From NCBI RefSeq assembly GCF_008704795.1, contig NZ_CP023690.1, positions 2,924,501-2,988,500 of the forward strand: a stretch of 64,000 nucleotides of DNA, given 5' to 3'. Position numbers and translations under genes: made by a program. The DNA comes from Streptomyces spectabilis. GTDB lineage: Bacteria > Actinomycetota > Actinomycetes > Streptomycetales > Streptomycetaceae. The notes under the pieces are model-generated. The model did not search any database, was not told the origin of the DNA, and was given only the letters and a program-made list of their open reading frames with translations. Below, one piece after another: positions 19,218 to 27,938 of the stretch. Position 1 is the first letter of the stretch. Each line of letters opens with the position of its first letter.

Positions 19218-20345
19218 TCAGCGCTCCCAGGCGAACACCAGGAGCGCCACGTCGTCCCGTACGCCGCCGGAGAACCGCACCAGATCCCGCCAGATCGCGT
19301 CCGTCAGGGCCGCCGGGTCGTCCTGCTCGGCCTCGAAGAGCGCGGGAAGGCGCGCCGCCAGCGGATAGAAGGCCCCGGAGGCGTCCCGTGCCTCCGTCAC
19401 GCCGTCCGTCACGGTCAGGAGCCAGTCGCCGGGGCGCAGCCCCACCACGGTCTCGCGAGGCGGCGCGACCCCGGCGATGCCGAGGCCGAGCGGCGGGCCC
19501 GGGGACACCTGGAGCTCGGCGACGGTGCCGTCGCGCAGGAGCAGCGGCGGCGGATGGCCGCAGGAGACCAGGCGCAGCTCGTCGGCCTCGCCCCCGAACT
19601 CCAGGAGCACGGCGGTGGCGAAGAGTTCGCCGGGCTCGCCGCCCGCCGCGCCCCCGGCGGCCCCGGCCTCCTCGGCGTCGGTGACCAGGCGCCGGTCGAG
19701 CCGGGCGGCGACGCCCTCCAGGTCGGGCTCGTCGAGGGCGGCCTCACGGAAGGCGCCGATCAGCGCGGCCACCGTCCCGACGGCCGCGAGGCCGTGGCCC
19801 TGTACGTCGCCGACCATGGCCCGCACGCCGCCCGGCCACCGGCGGACGTCGAAGAGGTCGCCGCCGACCAGGGTGCCGCGCTGCGCCGCCCGGTACAGGC
19901 CCGCGCAGCGCACCGGGCCCACCCGCTCCGGCAGCGGCGGAAGCACCGCGAACTGCGCGGCCTCGGCGACGGTGCGGACGGTGATGAGCTGGGCGTCCCT
20001 GCGGCTGCGGACGGCGGCGAAGAGCACGCTGAGCACGGCCACGAAGGCCACGGTCGCGGTGTCGCTCTCGCCGGGGTGGCCGAGGTCGTAGCGCGGCAGG
20101 TTGAGCAGCAGGAGCACGAGGCCGCCGATGAGCGCGGTGGCGGCGGGCCCGTAGGCGAGGGCGGCGAGCGGCGGGACGGCCGCGAGCAGGAAGCTCAGGT
20201 CGAGGGTCTTGGGCGTGAGGACCTGGATGACCACGGTCAGGACCAGGAGCACGGGCGCGGGCCAGCGCATCCAGGGCGGGGTGGGAGCGCGGCTCGGCCA
20301 GTCGGGGTCGCGCGCGCTCCGCCGCCCTACCGCGGGCCTGGGCAT
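19218..20345 (-). CDS. Membrane-anchored SpoIIE/PP2C-type serine phosphatase
   Basis: 375 aa; ATG with GGAAGGAG six bases upstream. About three hydrophobic segments fill residues 28-110 (APVLLVLTVVIQVL, LSFLLAAVPPLAALAYG, ALIGGLVLLLLNL, VAFVAVLSVLFAAV). The rest is a SpoIIE-type PP2C domain: GGDLFDVRRWPGG and MVGDVQGHGLAAVGTVAALIGAFR with the metal-binding aspartates, LVSCGHPPPLLLRDG, DGVTEARDASGAFY, and DDVALLVF at the C-terminus. Such phosphatases usually act on anti-sigma-factor antagonists; no such partner is encoded nearby. Confidence 0.9.
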   Translation of the reverse strand: MPRPAVGRRSARDPDWPSRAPTPPWMRWPAPVLLVLTVVIQVLTPKTLDLSFLLAAVPPLAALAYGPAATALIGGLVLLLLNLPRYDLGHPGESDTATVAFVAVLSVLFAAVRSRRDAQLITVRTVAEAAQFAVLPPLPERVGPVRCAGLYRAAQRGTLVGGDLFDVRRWPGGVRAMVGDVQGHGLAAVGTVAALIGAFREAALDEPDLEGVAARLDRRLVTDAEEAGAAGGAAGGEPGELFATAVLLEFGGEADELRLVSCGHPPPLLLRDGTVAELQVSPGPPLGLGIAGVAPPRETVVGLRPGDWLLTVTDGVTEARDASGAFYPLAARLPALFEAEQDDPAALTDAIWRDLVRFSGGVRDDVALLVFAWER

Positions 20346-20491
20346 GCGTGCTCCTTCCCGGCGACGGGGGTCGTCCTCACGCTCCTACGAGCGCGGGACG
20401 CCCGCACGCCGGGCCGGTCAGGTCGGGTGTCGCTCGGGGCGCCCGCGGCCGCCCGTGGAGGTCACGAGGGGCCGTCCGACGGCCGGGAAGG

Positions 20492-20980
20492 TCACAGAGT
20501 GCGGCCCATCAGCACGTCGTCCACGTACTGCCCGTCCAGGAGGAACTCCCCCGGAAGCACGCCCTCGGTCACGAAGCCCTCGGACTCGTACAGCGTGCGG
20601 GCGGGCGTGTTGTGGCCGAGCACCCGCAGGGTGAGGCGGCGCGCGCCCTGGCGGCGGGCCTCGGCCACGACCGCCCTGATCAGCTCCCGGCCCACGCCCT
20701 TGCCGCGTGTCTCCTCGGCGACGACGAAGCCGAGGATCTGGCGCACGTGCGCGTTGACGGCGAGCGGGGTGGGGAAGCCGAGCCGGATGTAGCCGACGAT
20801 CCGCCCTTCCACCTCGGCGACCAAGTGGTCGCGGGGGCCGAAGCGTTCGGAGAAGAACGGCTCGTGCGGAGGTGCGGGGCGGGGCTGCACGGAGTGCACG
20901 GTGGACCAGTTCTCGCGGTCCAGGCGGGCCAGCACGTCGTCGTCGCCCGCGCGGGCCGCGCGTATGTACGTCTGCTGCAT
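20492..20980 (-). CDS. GNAT-family N-acetyltransferase
   Basis: 162 aa from ATG 20980. The acetyl-CoA loop is in LGFVVAEETRGKGVGRELIRAVV (R/QxxGxG/A pattern), preceded by HLVAEVEGRIVGYIRLGF and followed by LRVLGHNTPARTLYESEGF, all classical GNAT motifs. The C-terminal GEFLLDGQYVDDVLMGRTL recalls the PA4866/RimI-like acetyltransferases that act on small amines, but the substrate is unknown. A GTG three codons upstream (20987-20989) is possible, yet it would overlap TACAGT, which sits seven bases before the ATG and looks like a -10. Confidence 0.88.
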   Translation of the reverse strand: MQQTYIRAARAGDDDVLARLDRENWSTVHSVQPRPAPPHEPFFSERFGPRDHLVAEVEGRIVGYIRLGFPTPLAVNAHVRQILGFVVAEETRGKGVGRELIRAVVAEARRQGARRLTLRVLGHNTPARTLYESEGFVTEGVLPGEFLLDGQYVDDVLMGRTL

Positions 20981-21042
20981 GAGCGTCACTGTACGGCGCG
21001 GATACGACGCCCCACCCGCCCTTTTCGCGGCAGGATGGGCCC

Positions 21043-21978
21043 ATGGAGCCTACGCGTCCGCAGCCCTCGGACTCTTCGGAACAGCCCTCCCGCGTCGCCG
21101 TCGCCGGTGCCTCCGGGCTCATCGGATCGGCCCTGACGCGCTCCCTGGCCGCCGACGGACACGAGGTGGTGCGGCTCGTCCGGCGCGCCCCGCGCACGGC
21201 GGAGGAAGTGCGCTGGGACCCCGCCGCGGGCCGCGTGGACAGGGCGGGGCTCGCGGGCTGCACCGCCGTGGTCAATCTGGCGGGCGCCGGGATCGGCGAC
21301 CGGCGCTGGACGGACGCCTACAAGCGGGAGCTGTACGACAGCAGGGTGCTCGGCACGAAGACGCTGGCCACCGCCGTGGCCTCGCTCGACGAGCCGCCCC
21401 GGGTGTTCGTGAACGGCAGCGCGATCGGCTACTACGGGGACACCGGTGACCGCGCGGTGGACGAGAGCGCCCCCGCGGGCGAGGGCTTCCTGCCGTCGAT
21501 GTGCGTGGACTGGGAGGCGGCGGCCCGGCCCGCCCAGGACGCGGGCATCCGCACGGCCTTCGCGCGCAGCGGCCTGGTCGTCGCGCGCTCGGGCGGCGCG
21601 TGGGGGCGGATGTTCCCGCTGTTCAAGGCCGGCCTCGGCGGGCGGCTCGGGAACGGGCGGCAGTACTGGAGCTTCATCGCGCTGCGCGACGAGGTCGCCG
21701 CCCTACGGCATCTCCTTGCCCGCGACGACCTGTCGGGCCCCTTCAACCTGACGGCGCCGACGCCGGTGACCAACCGCGAGGTGACGGCCGCGATGGGCCG
21801 GGCGCTGCACCGGCCGACGCTGTTCCCGGCCCCTGCCCCCGCCCTGCGCCTGGTGCTCGGGGAGATGGCCGGGGACGTCCTCGGCAGCCAACGGGTGCTG
21901 CCCGCACGGCTGTTGGAGTCCGGCTTCACCTTCACGCACCCGACGATCGCCGCCGCGATCCGAGCGGCACTGAAATAG
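21043..21978 (+). CDS. TIGR01777-type epimerase/SDR protein (YfcH-like)
   Basis: 311 aa. An atypical extended SDR: VAVAGASGLIGSALTRSLAADGHEVVRLVRR at 18-48 is the nucleotide-binding start, then AVVNLAGAGIGDRRW, SAIGYYGDTGDRAVDE, and the family-typical FIALRDEVAALRHLL and FNLTAPTPVTNREV. The C-terminal DUF1731 segment (LGEMAGDVLGSQRVLPARL..GFTFTHPTIAAAI) is present. Such proteins occur widely and were called sugar-epimerase or cell-division-inhibitor homologues without firm function. The start fits CAGGAT-six bases-ATG. Confidence 0.9.
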   Translation: MEPTRPQPSDSSEQPSRVAVAGASGLIGSALTRSLAADGHEVVRLVRRAPRTAEEVRWDPAAGRVDRAGLAGCTAVVNLAGAGIGDRRWTDAYKRELYDSRVLGTKTLATAVASLDEPPRVFVNGSAIGYYGDTGDRAVDESAPAGEGFLPSMCVDWEAAARPAQDAGIRTAFARSGLVVARSGGAWGRMFPLFKAGLGGRLGNGRQYWSFIALRDEVAALRHLLARDDLSGPFNLTAPTPVTNREVTAAMGRALHRPTLFPAPAPALRLVLGEMAGDVLGSQRVLPARLLESGFTFTHPTIAAAIRAALK

Positions 21979-22050
21979 GGCTGCGCCCCATAGGGGCGCG
22001 GGGAACTGCGCGCCCAGCCCCCACCCACCCGCACCCGACGGACAAACAGG
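21977..22050. repeat. REP-like intergenic hairpin element
   Basis: Immediately after the epimerase stop, GCGCCCC (21983-21989) pairs with GGGGCGC (21993-21999) around an ATA loop, followed by GGGGAACTGCGCGCCCAGCC. From memory this sequence family is scattered through intergenic regions of many Streptomyces genomes. It probably also acts as a terminator. The remainder of the 21979-22282 gap shows nothing else I can name except the RBS of the next gene. Confidence 0.6.
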
Positions 22051-22282
22051 CAAGGGGCCACGGAGGCGAGGGGGCGGCCGTGCCCTGGCGTTCGCGGCGC
22101 CCCCGCGTGCCCACACGCAATCGTTTCGCCGTCCGCGTGCGACCGTCGTGCGACCATGCCCGGTCCATGCGCGACTGGCAGCGGCCCACGGGGCTCCTAC
22201 CCTCAAGCGGAACTCGGGGATTCCACCGCCCGGTGAAGGGCATAAGCGTCCCCAGCAGCCGCGCAACCTCCGGGAGGAGCAC

Positions 22283-23671
22283 GTGCCAGAGCCTGCGCAC
22301 CATGCGGATGTCGTCATCGTGGGAGCCGGGGTCTCGGGACTGTCGGCCGCACACCAGCTGAACAGGGCCGGGGTAACGACCGTCATCCTGGAGGCCGCCC
22401 CTTACGTCGGGGGCCGCATGTCGACCGAGAAGGTGGACGGATTCCGGCTCGACAGGATCGGGCAGCTGCTCAGCACGTCGTATCCGGAACTACGTCACAC
22501 TCCGGGGCTCGACGCGCTCGCCCTACGCCCGTTCGCACCCGGCCTTCTCGTCCACAGTGAGGGGCAGCACCACCGCACCGCCGAGTTCCTCGGCAGCCAG
22601 AGCCCCCGGCGCGCACGGGGCGCACTCCATGCGGCGCGCGCCCTCGCGAGCGCCCCCCGCGTGCCGCGTCCGGTCCGCACGGCCGCGCGCACGCCCCTGC
22701 GGACGTCACGGCCGCCCGCACGCAGCACTCCGCTGGGGAGCGCGCTCGACCAGGCCCGGCTCGGCGCCGCCCTGGCCCGGCTCGCCGCGACCCCCGTGCG
22801 GCGGCTGCTCGCGCGCCCCGAACTCCCGGCCGCGCGGGCCCTGTCCGCCCGCGGCCTGCCCGCCCGCACCATCGAGGGCTTCCTGCGCCCGCTGCTGTCC
22901 GCGCTGCTCTGCGACCCCGACCTGACGACGTCCAGCCGGTGCGCCGACCTCGCCCTGCACGCCTTCGCGCGGGGCCGTCTGTGTCTGCCCGAGGGCGGCG
23001 CCGACGTCCTGCCCGAGCTGCTCGCGGCCGCGCTGCCGCCGGGAACGGTGCGCACCGGCGTCCGCGTCACCGCGGTGGCCGCCAACCGCGTCACGACCGC
23101 CGAGCACGGCGAGCTGACCTGCCGCGGCGTCCTGCTCGCCACCGACGCCCGCGCCGCCGCCGAGCTGCTTCCGGGCCTTCGCGTGCCGTCCTTCCACCCG
23201 GTGACCGTCGTGCACCACGCGGCCCCGGAGCCGCCGCTCGCCGAGCCCGCGCTGCTCCTGGACGCCGACCGGCGGGGTCCGGTCGCGCACACGGCCGTCG
23301 TCAGCCACGTCGATCCCACGCGCGCGCCCGCGGGCCGCTTCCTCGTCTCGTCGACCGTCCTCGGCCCGCCGCCGGACGACCTCGACCGCACCGTGCTCGC
23401 CCATCTCGCCGAGCTGTACGGCACGCCGACGGACCGGTGGGAGCCGCTCGCGGTGCACCACACCCGCGAGGCGGTGCCCGCGATGCCGCCGCCGCACGAC
23501 CTGCGCCGCCCGGTGCGGCTCCTGTCGGGCCTGTACGTGTGCGGCGACCACCGCGACACCAGCACGGTGCAGGGCGCCCTGCACTCGGGCCGACGCGCGG
23601 CCCACGCCGTCCTGACCGACCTCGGCATCACTCCCACGCACACCGAGGCCCGCCTCCCGACCGCCGCGTAG
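22283..23671 (+). CDS. FAD-dependent oxidoreductase (amine oxidase / protoporphyrinogen-oxidase-like)
   Basis: 462 aa from GTG 22283 with GGAGG at 22273-22277. The FAD Rossmann motif DVVIVGAGVSGLSAAHQLNRAG lies near residues 9-30, followed by LEAAPYVGGRMSTEKVDGFRLDRIGQ, the GG-R-x-x-T/S signature of flavin amine oxidases. The middle is Arg/Ala/Pro-rich and divergent. GLYVCGDHRDTSTVQGALHSGRRAAHAV at the C-terminus is the FAD-closing motif. Related proteins include carotenoid desaturases and protoporphyrinogen oxidases; no carotenoid or heme genes are adjacent, so the substrate is open. Confidence 0.87.
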   Translation: MPEPAHHADVVIVGAGVSGLSAAHQLNRAGVTTVILEAAPYVGGRMSTEKVDGFRLDRIGQLLSTSYPELRHTPGLDALALRPFAPGLLVHSEGQHHRTAEFLGSQSPRRARGALHAARALASAPRVPRPVRTAARTPLRTSRPPARSTPLGSALDQARLGAALARLAATPVRRLLARPELPAARALSARGLPARTIEGFLRPLLSALLCDPDLTTSSRCADLALHAFARGRLCLPEGGADVLPELLAAALPPGTVRTGVRVTAVAANRVTTAEHGELTCRGVLLATDARAAAELLPGLRVPSFHPVTVVHHAAPEPPLAEPALLLDADRRGPVAHTAVVSHVDPTRAPAGRFLVSSTVLGPPPDDLDRTVLAHLAELYGTPTDRWEPLAVHHTREAVPAMPPPHDLRRPVRLLSGLYVCGDHRDTSTVQGALHSGRRAAHAVLTDLGITPTHTEARLPTAA

Positions 23672-23724
23672 GAGGCAGCGCCCCGCAGGGGAAGGGGGGC
23701 GCCCCGCCGGAGGCGCCCCCGTGG

Positions 23725-25170
23725 TCAGCCGAGCGCCGCGACCTTGTCGCGGTACCCGCGTACCGGAGCCGCGTCCCGGTACGGCTCCAGGCGGCGCTCG
23801 AAGTCGCGCACGTACTCCACCGCGCGCACCGAGCGCATCTCGCCCGCCGCCTGGGCCGCCTCCGCGCCCAGCTGGCAGGCCTGCTCCAGCTCGCCGAGGC
23901 CCAGGCGCGAGGTGGCCAGGACGACGCGGCAGAAGAGCCGGGAGCGGGCGTACCCGGGCGCCCGCAGCTGGAGGGAGCGCTCGGCGTGCTGGGCGGCCGC
24001 GCGGTACTGCTGGAGATCGCGGTTGCAGTGCGCGAACTCGTCGGCGAGCTGTGCCTCGTCGAAGAAGCGCGCCCAGTACGGCACCTCGTCACCCGGCCGG
24101 GCGGCTTCCAGGGCGCGCTCGGCGCGCACCATGGAGGCCGTGCACGCCCGCACCTCGCCGAGCACGCCGTGGCCGCGCGCCTCCACGGCGTGCAACAGGG
24201 CCTGCACCACCGGCGGCGCGGAGGAACCCACGCCCTGCTGCGCGACCCGGGCCAGCTGCACGGCCTCGCGCCCGTGGCCCAGATAGACGGCCTGGCGGCT
24301 CATCGTGACCAGGACGTAGGAGCCGTACGCGCGGTCGCCCGCCGCCTGGGACAGGCGCAGGGCCTGCACGAAGTACCGCTGGGCGAGGCCGTGCGCCGCG
24401 ATGTCGTACGACGTCCAGCCCGCGAGCCGGGTGAGGTCGGCGGCGGCCGCGAAGAGGCGGCGCCCGGCCTGCTCGTTGTAGGTGCCGCGGAGCATCGGCT
24501 CGGCCTCGTGCTCCAGATAGCGCACGAGGGCCTGGCGGGCGTGGCCGCCGCCGTAGGCGTGGTCGAGCGCGCGGAACAGCTCGCCGACGGAGCGCAGCGC
24601 CGCGATGTCGCCGCCGGACACCCGGTGTCCGGGGCCGCGGTCGGTGTCGCGGCGCTGGCGCGGCACCCCGGGGCGGCCCTGCGGGGGCACCCGCGGGTTC
24701 TGCGGCGGCTCGCCGCCGCGGGCGACGCGCTCGTCGGCGCGGCCGATGAGCCAGTCCCTGCTCGGCACGACGAGCCCGGCCGGGGTGAAGGCGATCTTGC
24801 GCAGCTCGGCATGGCTGCCGGAGTCCTTGCGCCACAGGCCGCCGACGATGTCGATGGCCTCCTCGGGCGACGCCGCGAACTCCAGGCCCGCGTAGACGGG
24901 CGCGCAGGCGTCGAGCCCGAGGTCCTGCGCGGAGAGCCGGCGGCCGAGGCGGCGGGTGAAGACCTCGGCGATCAGCGCGGGCGTCGTACCGCGCGGCTGC
25001 TGGCCGCGCAGCCAGCGTGTCACCGATGTTTTGTCGTACCTGAGGTCGAGCCCGTGTTCGAGCCCTAGCTGATCGACGCGACGGGCCAGGCCCGCATTGG
25101 AGAATCCGGCTTCCGCGATGAGTGCGGCGAGCTGGCGGTTGGGGGTGCGCTGCGGGGGTCGTTCCGTCAT
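23725..25170 (-). CDS. Large HTH regulator with helical (TPR-like) C-terminal region
   Basis: 481 aa starting [14 protein letters not shown]; an AGGAG lies 12 bases upstream. Residues ~11-75 resemble an HTH ([41 protein letters not shown]). The remaining ~350 residues are mostly amphipathic helices with tetratricopeptide-like spacing ([55 protein letters not shown]), joined by a Pro/Gln/Arg linker. The architecture matches a large Streptomyces group that includes the NsdA/NsdB developmental and antibiotic repressors; membership beyond architecture is not certain. It is divergent from lipB. Confidence 0.8.
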   Translation of the reverse strand: MTERPPQRTPNRQLAALIAEAGFSNAGLARRVDQLGLEHGLDLRYDKTSVTRWLRGQQPRGTTPALIAEVFTRRLGRRLSAQDLGLDACAPVYAGLEFAASPEEAIDIVGGLWRKDSGSHAELRKIAFTPAGLVVPSRDWLIGRADERVARGGEPPQNPRVPPQGRPGVPRQRRDTDRGPGHRVSGGDIAALRSVGELFRALDHAYGGGHARQALVRYLEHEAEPMLRGTYNEQAGRRLFAAAADLTRLAGWTSYDIAAHGLAQRYFVQALRLSQAAGDRAYGSYVLVTMSRQAVYLGHGREAVQLARVAQQGVGSSAPPVVQALLHAVEARGHGVLGEVRACTASMVRAERALEAARPGDEVPYWARFFDEAQLADEFAHCNRDLQQYRAAAQHAERSLQLRAPGYARSRLFCRVVLATSRLGLGELEQACQLGAEAAQAAGEMRSVRAVEYVRDFERRLEPYRDAAPVRGYRDKVAALG

Positions 25171-25316
25171 CAGCTGTGCGGTCTCCTGCCCTTTGGGCCT
25201 GCCTTGAGCAGCCCATTTGGCCTCGTGAACGGCGTGAATGTAACGGCCTGCACAGCCCGCATCGCGACCTTCAAGCCGCATTCATCCGATCGTGTGAGGA
25301 TTGGCCGGAGGGCTGA

Positions 25317-25339
25317 CGACCGGGCGCCGGTCGTACAGT
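25317..25339 (+). promoter_or_regulatory. lipB promoter: palindrome abutting a TACAGT -10
   Basis: CGACCGG (25317-25323), three bases, CCGGTCG (25327-25333) is a perfect inverted repeat that ends exactly where TACAGT (25334-25339) begins. The palindrome takes the place of the spacer, and no normal -35 is evident, which suggests an activator or repressor site. Predicted transcription starts about 25346, giving a ~77-base lipB leader. Confidence 0.45.
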
Positions 25340-25355
25340 GGCTGGGGCGCGATCC

Positions 25356-25410
25356 GTGCACGGTGAAGGTTTCCGTGTGCGGTGAGGTTTCGGTGCACGG
25401 TGAGGTTAGG
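25356..25410 (+). repeat. Three tandem 18-19 bp repeats in the lipB leader
   Basis: Units begin GTGCACGGTGAAGGTT (25356-25374), GTGTGCGGTGAGGTTT (25375-25392) and GTGCACGGTGAGGTTA (25393-25410), contiguous and about 80-90% alike. They end just before the lipB ribosome-binding site. They could be a repeated protein-binding site or an RNA element. Confidence 0.7.
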
Positions 25411-25422
25411 GAGGCACGCGCC

Positions 25423-26247
25423 GTGGGCGAGTTGCGATTCATCCGGCTGGGCTTCGGCCCGGAGTACGTCGAGTACCAGGAGGCCTGGGACGAGCAGCGC
25501 CGCGTGCACGCGGCCCGGTTCACGGACGAGGTGCCGGACACCTGCCTGCTCCTGGAGCACCCGCCGGTCTACACCGCGGGCCGCCGCACGGCCGAGAGCG
25601 AGCGCCCGCTGGACGGCACCCCCGTCGTGGACGTGGACCGCGGCGGCAAGATCACCTGGCACGGCCCGGGCCAGCTCGTCGGCTACCCGATCCAGAAGCT
25701 GCCCCGCCCGGTGGACGTCGTAGCACATGTACGGCGTCTGGAAGAGGCGCTTATCCGAACGTGTGCCGAGTTCGGCCTGGCCACCACGCGGATCGAGGGC
25801 CGCAGCGGCGTCTGGGTCCTCGGCGACCCGGTGGAGCGGCGCCCGGCCCTCGGCGGCCTCGACCTGGACTTCGACCCGCGCCTCACGGACGACGAGTTCG
25901 ACCCCCGCCTCAACGGCCCGGAGTACGCGCCCTCCAACGCGGGCCAGCGCCGCGAGGACCGCAAGGTCGCCGCGATCGGCATCCGCGTCGCCAAGGGCGT
26001 CACCATGCACGGCTTCGCGCTGAACGTGAACCCGGACAACACCTGGTTCGACAGGATCGTCCCGTGCGGCATCCGCGACGCGGGCGTGACGTCGATCGCG
26101 AACGAGCTGGGGCGCGACCTCACGATCGCCGACGTCCTGCCGGTGGTGGAGAAGCACCTCGCGGAGATCCTGGAGAACGCGGACCTGCGGCCGCGGGTCA
26201 TCGAGCCGAAGCCCGCCGAGCGGGTCCCCGAGACGGCCCTCTCCTAG
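25423..26247 (+). CDS. lipB: LipB: octanoyl-[ACP]:protein N-octanoyltransferase
   Basis: 274 aa from GTG 25423 with GGGAGG at 25408-25413. LipB moves octanoate from acyl carrier protein to lipoyl domains, here E2 at 11-12.8 kb. Conserved blocks seen: [15 protein letters not shown] near 41-55, [19 protein letters not shown] near 73-91, the catalytic Lys in [24 protein letters not shown], and the [17 protein letters not shown] block containing the catalytic Cys. A hydrophilic insert of about 30 residues ([21 protein letters not shown]..) interrupts the fold before the catalytic Lys. lipA follows after 139 bp. Confidence 0.96.
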   Translation: MGELRFIRLGFGPEYVEYQEAWDEQRRVHAARFTDEVPDTCLLLEHPPVYTAGRRTAESERPLDGTPVVDVDRGGKITWHGPGQLVGYPIQKLPRPVDVVAHVRRLEEALIRTCAEFGLATTRIEGRSGVWVLGDPVERRPALGGLDLDFDPRLTDDEFDPRLNGPEYAPSNAGQRREDRKVAAIGIRVAKGVTMHGFALNVNPDNTWFDRIVPCGIRDAGVTSIANELGRDLTIADVLPVVEKHLAEILENADLRPRVIEPKPAERVPETALS

Positions 26248-26386
26248 CCGCCGCGCGACTCCGGGGGCGCGTTCGGGAATGCACCCCCTTGGCCAGAGGT
26301 TGGCCGCAAGTAAGCCCCATGAGACAACGGGCGTACCCTGGGGTGCGCCGACGAATCGAAGTTACGCCAGCTAGCAGGGAGCCGAT

Positions 26387-27352
26387 GTGTCCGCAGTCGC
26401 ACCCGACGGACGCAAGATGCTGCGCCTGGAGGTCCGGAACGCCCAGACCCCCATCGAGCGCAAGCCCGAGTGGATCAAGACCCGGGCGAAAATGGGCCCC
26501 GAGTACACGCAGATGCAGAAGCTCGTGAAGAGCGAGGGCCTGCACACGGTCTGCCAGGAGGCGGGCTGTCCCAACATCTACGAGTGCTGGGAGGACCGCG
26601 AGGCGACGTTCCTCATCGGCGGTGACCAGTGCACGCGGCGCTGCGACTTCTGCCAGATCGACACCGGCAAGCCGCAGGCCCTCGACCGCGACGAGCCGCG
26701 TCGCGTCGGTGAGTCCGTCGTCACGATGGACCTGAACTACGCCACGATCACCGGCGTCGCGCGCGACGACCTGGAGGACGGCGGCGCCTGGCTGTACGCG
26801 GAGACCGTGCGCCAGATCCACACCATGACCGCGGCGCGCGAGGCCGGGCACACCAAGGTCGAGCTGCTGATCCCCGACTTCAACGCGGAGCCGGACCAGC
26901 TCGCCGAGGTCTTCTCGTCCCGCCCCGAGGTGCTCGCCCACAACGTGGAGACGGTGCCGCGCATCTTCAAGCGCATCCGCCCCGGCTTCCGCTACGAGCG
27001 CTCCCTGAAGGTCATCACCGAGGCCCGCGCGGCGGGCCTGGTCACCAAGTCGAACCTGATCCTCGGCATGGGCGAGACCCGCGAGGAGGTCAGCGAGGCG
27101 CTCCAGCAGCTGCACGACGCGGGCTGCGAGCTCATCACGATCACCCAGTACCTGCGCCCGTCGGTGCGCCACCACCCGGTGGAGCGCTGGGTCAAGCCGC
27201 AGGAGTTCGTCGAGCTCAAGGAGGAGGCCGAGGAGATCGGCTTCTCCGGCGTCATGTCGGGCCCGCTGGTCCGCTCCTCGTACCGCGCGGGGCGGCTCTA
27301 CCAGATGGCCATCGAGCGCCGCGGCGCGTACGTCGCCTCGCAGGCGGTCTGA
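26387..27352 (+). CDS. lipA: LipA: lipoyl synthase (radical SAM)
   Basis: 321 aa from GTG 26387 with AGGGAG upstream. It inserts two sulfurs into the octanoyl group attached by LipB. Both iron-sulfur sites are present: the auxiliary cluster CX4CX5C in [12 protein letters not shown], and the radical-SAM CX3CX2C in [10 protein letters not shown]; the C-terminal serine cluster ligand is in [21 protein letters not shown] and HVET-like [10 protein letters not shown] blocks are typical. Length and motifs are complete. A long hairpin follows at 27434-27480. Confidence 0.97.
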   Translation: MSAVAPDGRKMLRLEVRNAQTPIERKPEWIKTRAKMGPEYTQMQKLVKSEGLHTVCQEAGCPNIYECWEDREATFLIGGDQCTRRCDFCQIDTGKPQALDRDEPRRVGESVVTMDLNYATITGVARDDLEDGGAWLYAETVRQIHTMTAAREAGHTKVELLIPDFNAEPDQLAEVFSSRPEVLAHNVETVPRIFKRIRPGFRYERSLKVITEARAAGLVTKSNLILGMGETREEVSEALQQLHDAGCELITITQYLRPSVRHHPVERWVKPQEFVELKEEAEEIGFSGVMSGPLVRSSYRAGRLYQMAIERRGAYVASQAV

Positions 27353-27433
27353 CGAGCCGACCCACTGACGGCCCGGCCCCGGCGCGTGTGAATCCCCGCA
27401 CAAGTGGCTACCGATCAGTAGTGTCCGAGAAGT

Positions 27434-27480
27434 CGTGGCCCATACGGTCTCCGCAGGTAGGGGCGACCGTATGGGCCACG
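27434..27480 (+). terminator. Long perfect hairpin after lipA
   Basis: A 16-bp perfect stem (27434-27449 with 27465-27480; arms CGTGGCCCATACGGTC and its complement) with a 15-base loop, starting 81 bases after lipA. No T tract follows. It may end the lipBA transcript, but loop size and distance would also suit a regulatory structure. Confidence 0.6.
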
Positions 27481-27519
27481 TCAGCGTTCGGCCCCTCCGC
27501 GTCAAGGCTTCATCGACGT

Positions 27520-27548
27520 TTGACCGCTCGGTCACGCCCTGGTAACAC
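27520..27548 (+). promoter_or_regulatory. Candidate promoter for the 27706 gene
   Basis: TTGACC (27520-27525), 17 bases, TAACAC (27543-27548). The -35 and spacing are good, the -10 lacks the final T. It would give a leader of about 150 bases. Together with the lipA hairpin it accounts for most of the 353-bp gap between lipA and the next gene. Confidence 0.45.
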
Positions 27549-27705
27549 CAATCAGTGACGCTGGAACTACCGCACGTAGGGCCTTGACCAGAGGCCTGGC
27601 GGCAGCCCCAGCCACTGGCCCCCACCGCACGACGCAGTGCCAGCGAGAGCCACTCGTAGCGTTCCCCCGTTCACCATCGCTTCTCGGATCTCGGAGGGCA
27701 TCATC

Positions 27706-27909
27706 ATGCAGGCCGCGCCCGTACGCGCCACCGCCATTCCGTCCGTCACCGACGCGCTGCGCGCCGTCGAGTCGCTGCTCCTGCGCAGCGGCCAGCGCAC
27801 CGCGCGCCGCAATGCCTGGACGTCCGTGCTCGAGGACCGGCGCCGCGCGAAGGACCGCGTCGAGGCCCAGCGGGTACTGGAAGAGGCGGGCACCACCCGC
27901 ACGTCGTAG
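27706..27909 (+). CDS. Small conserved Streptomyces protein, function unknown
   Basis: 67 aa from ATG 27706, with GGAGGG at 27693-27698 (seven-base spacing). The product starts MQAAPVRATAIPSV and continues into a basic helical stretch (DALRAVESLLLRS; TARRNAWTSVLEDRRRAKDRVEAQRVLEE) with coiled-coil character. No membrane segment or signal is visible. The strong RBS, coding-type codon use and conserved place between lipA and the DUF4191 gene (which I recall from other Streptomyces) support a real gene. Confidence 0.75.
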   Translation: MQAAPVRATAIPSVTDALRAVESLLLRSGQRTARRNAWTSVLEDRRRAKDRVEAQRVLEEAGTTRTS

Positions 27910-27926
27910 CAGCCCGCGGGGACACG

Positions 27927-27932
27927 TAGACT
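27927..27932 (+). promoter_or_regulatory. Putative -10 element of leaderless DUF4191 gene
   Basis: TAGACT, then six bases (CAGGGC), then the ATG at 27939; no ribosome-binding site. Confidence 0.45.
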
Positions 27933-27938
27933 CAGGGC

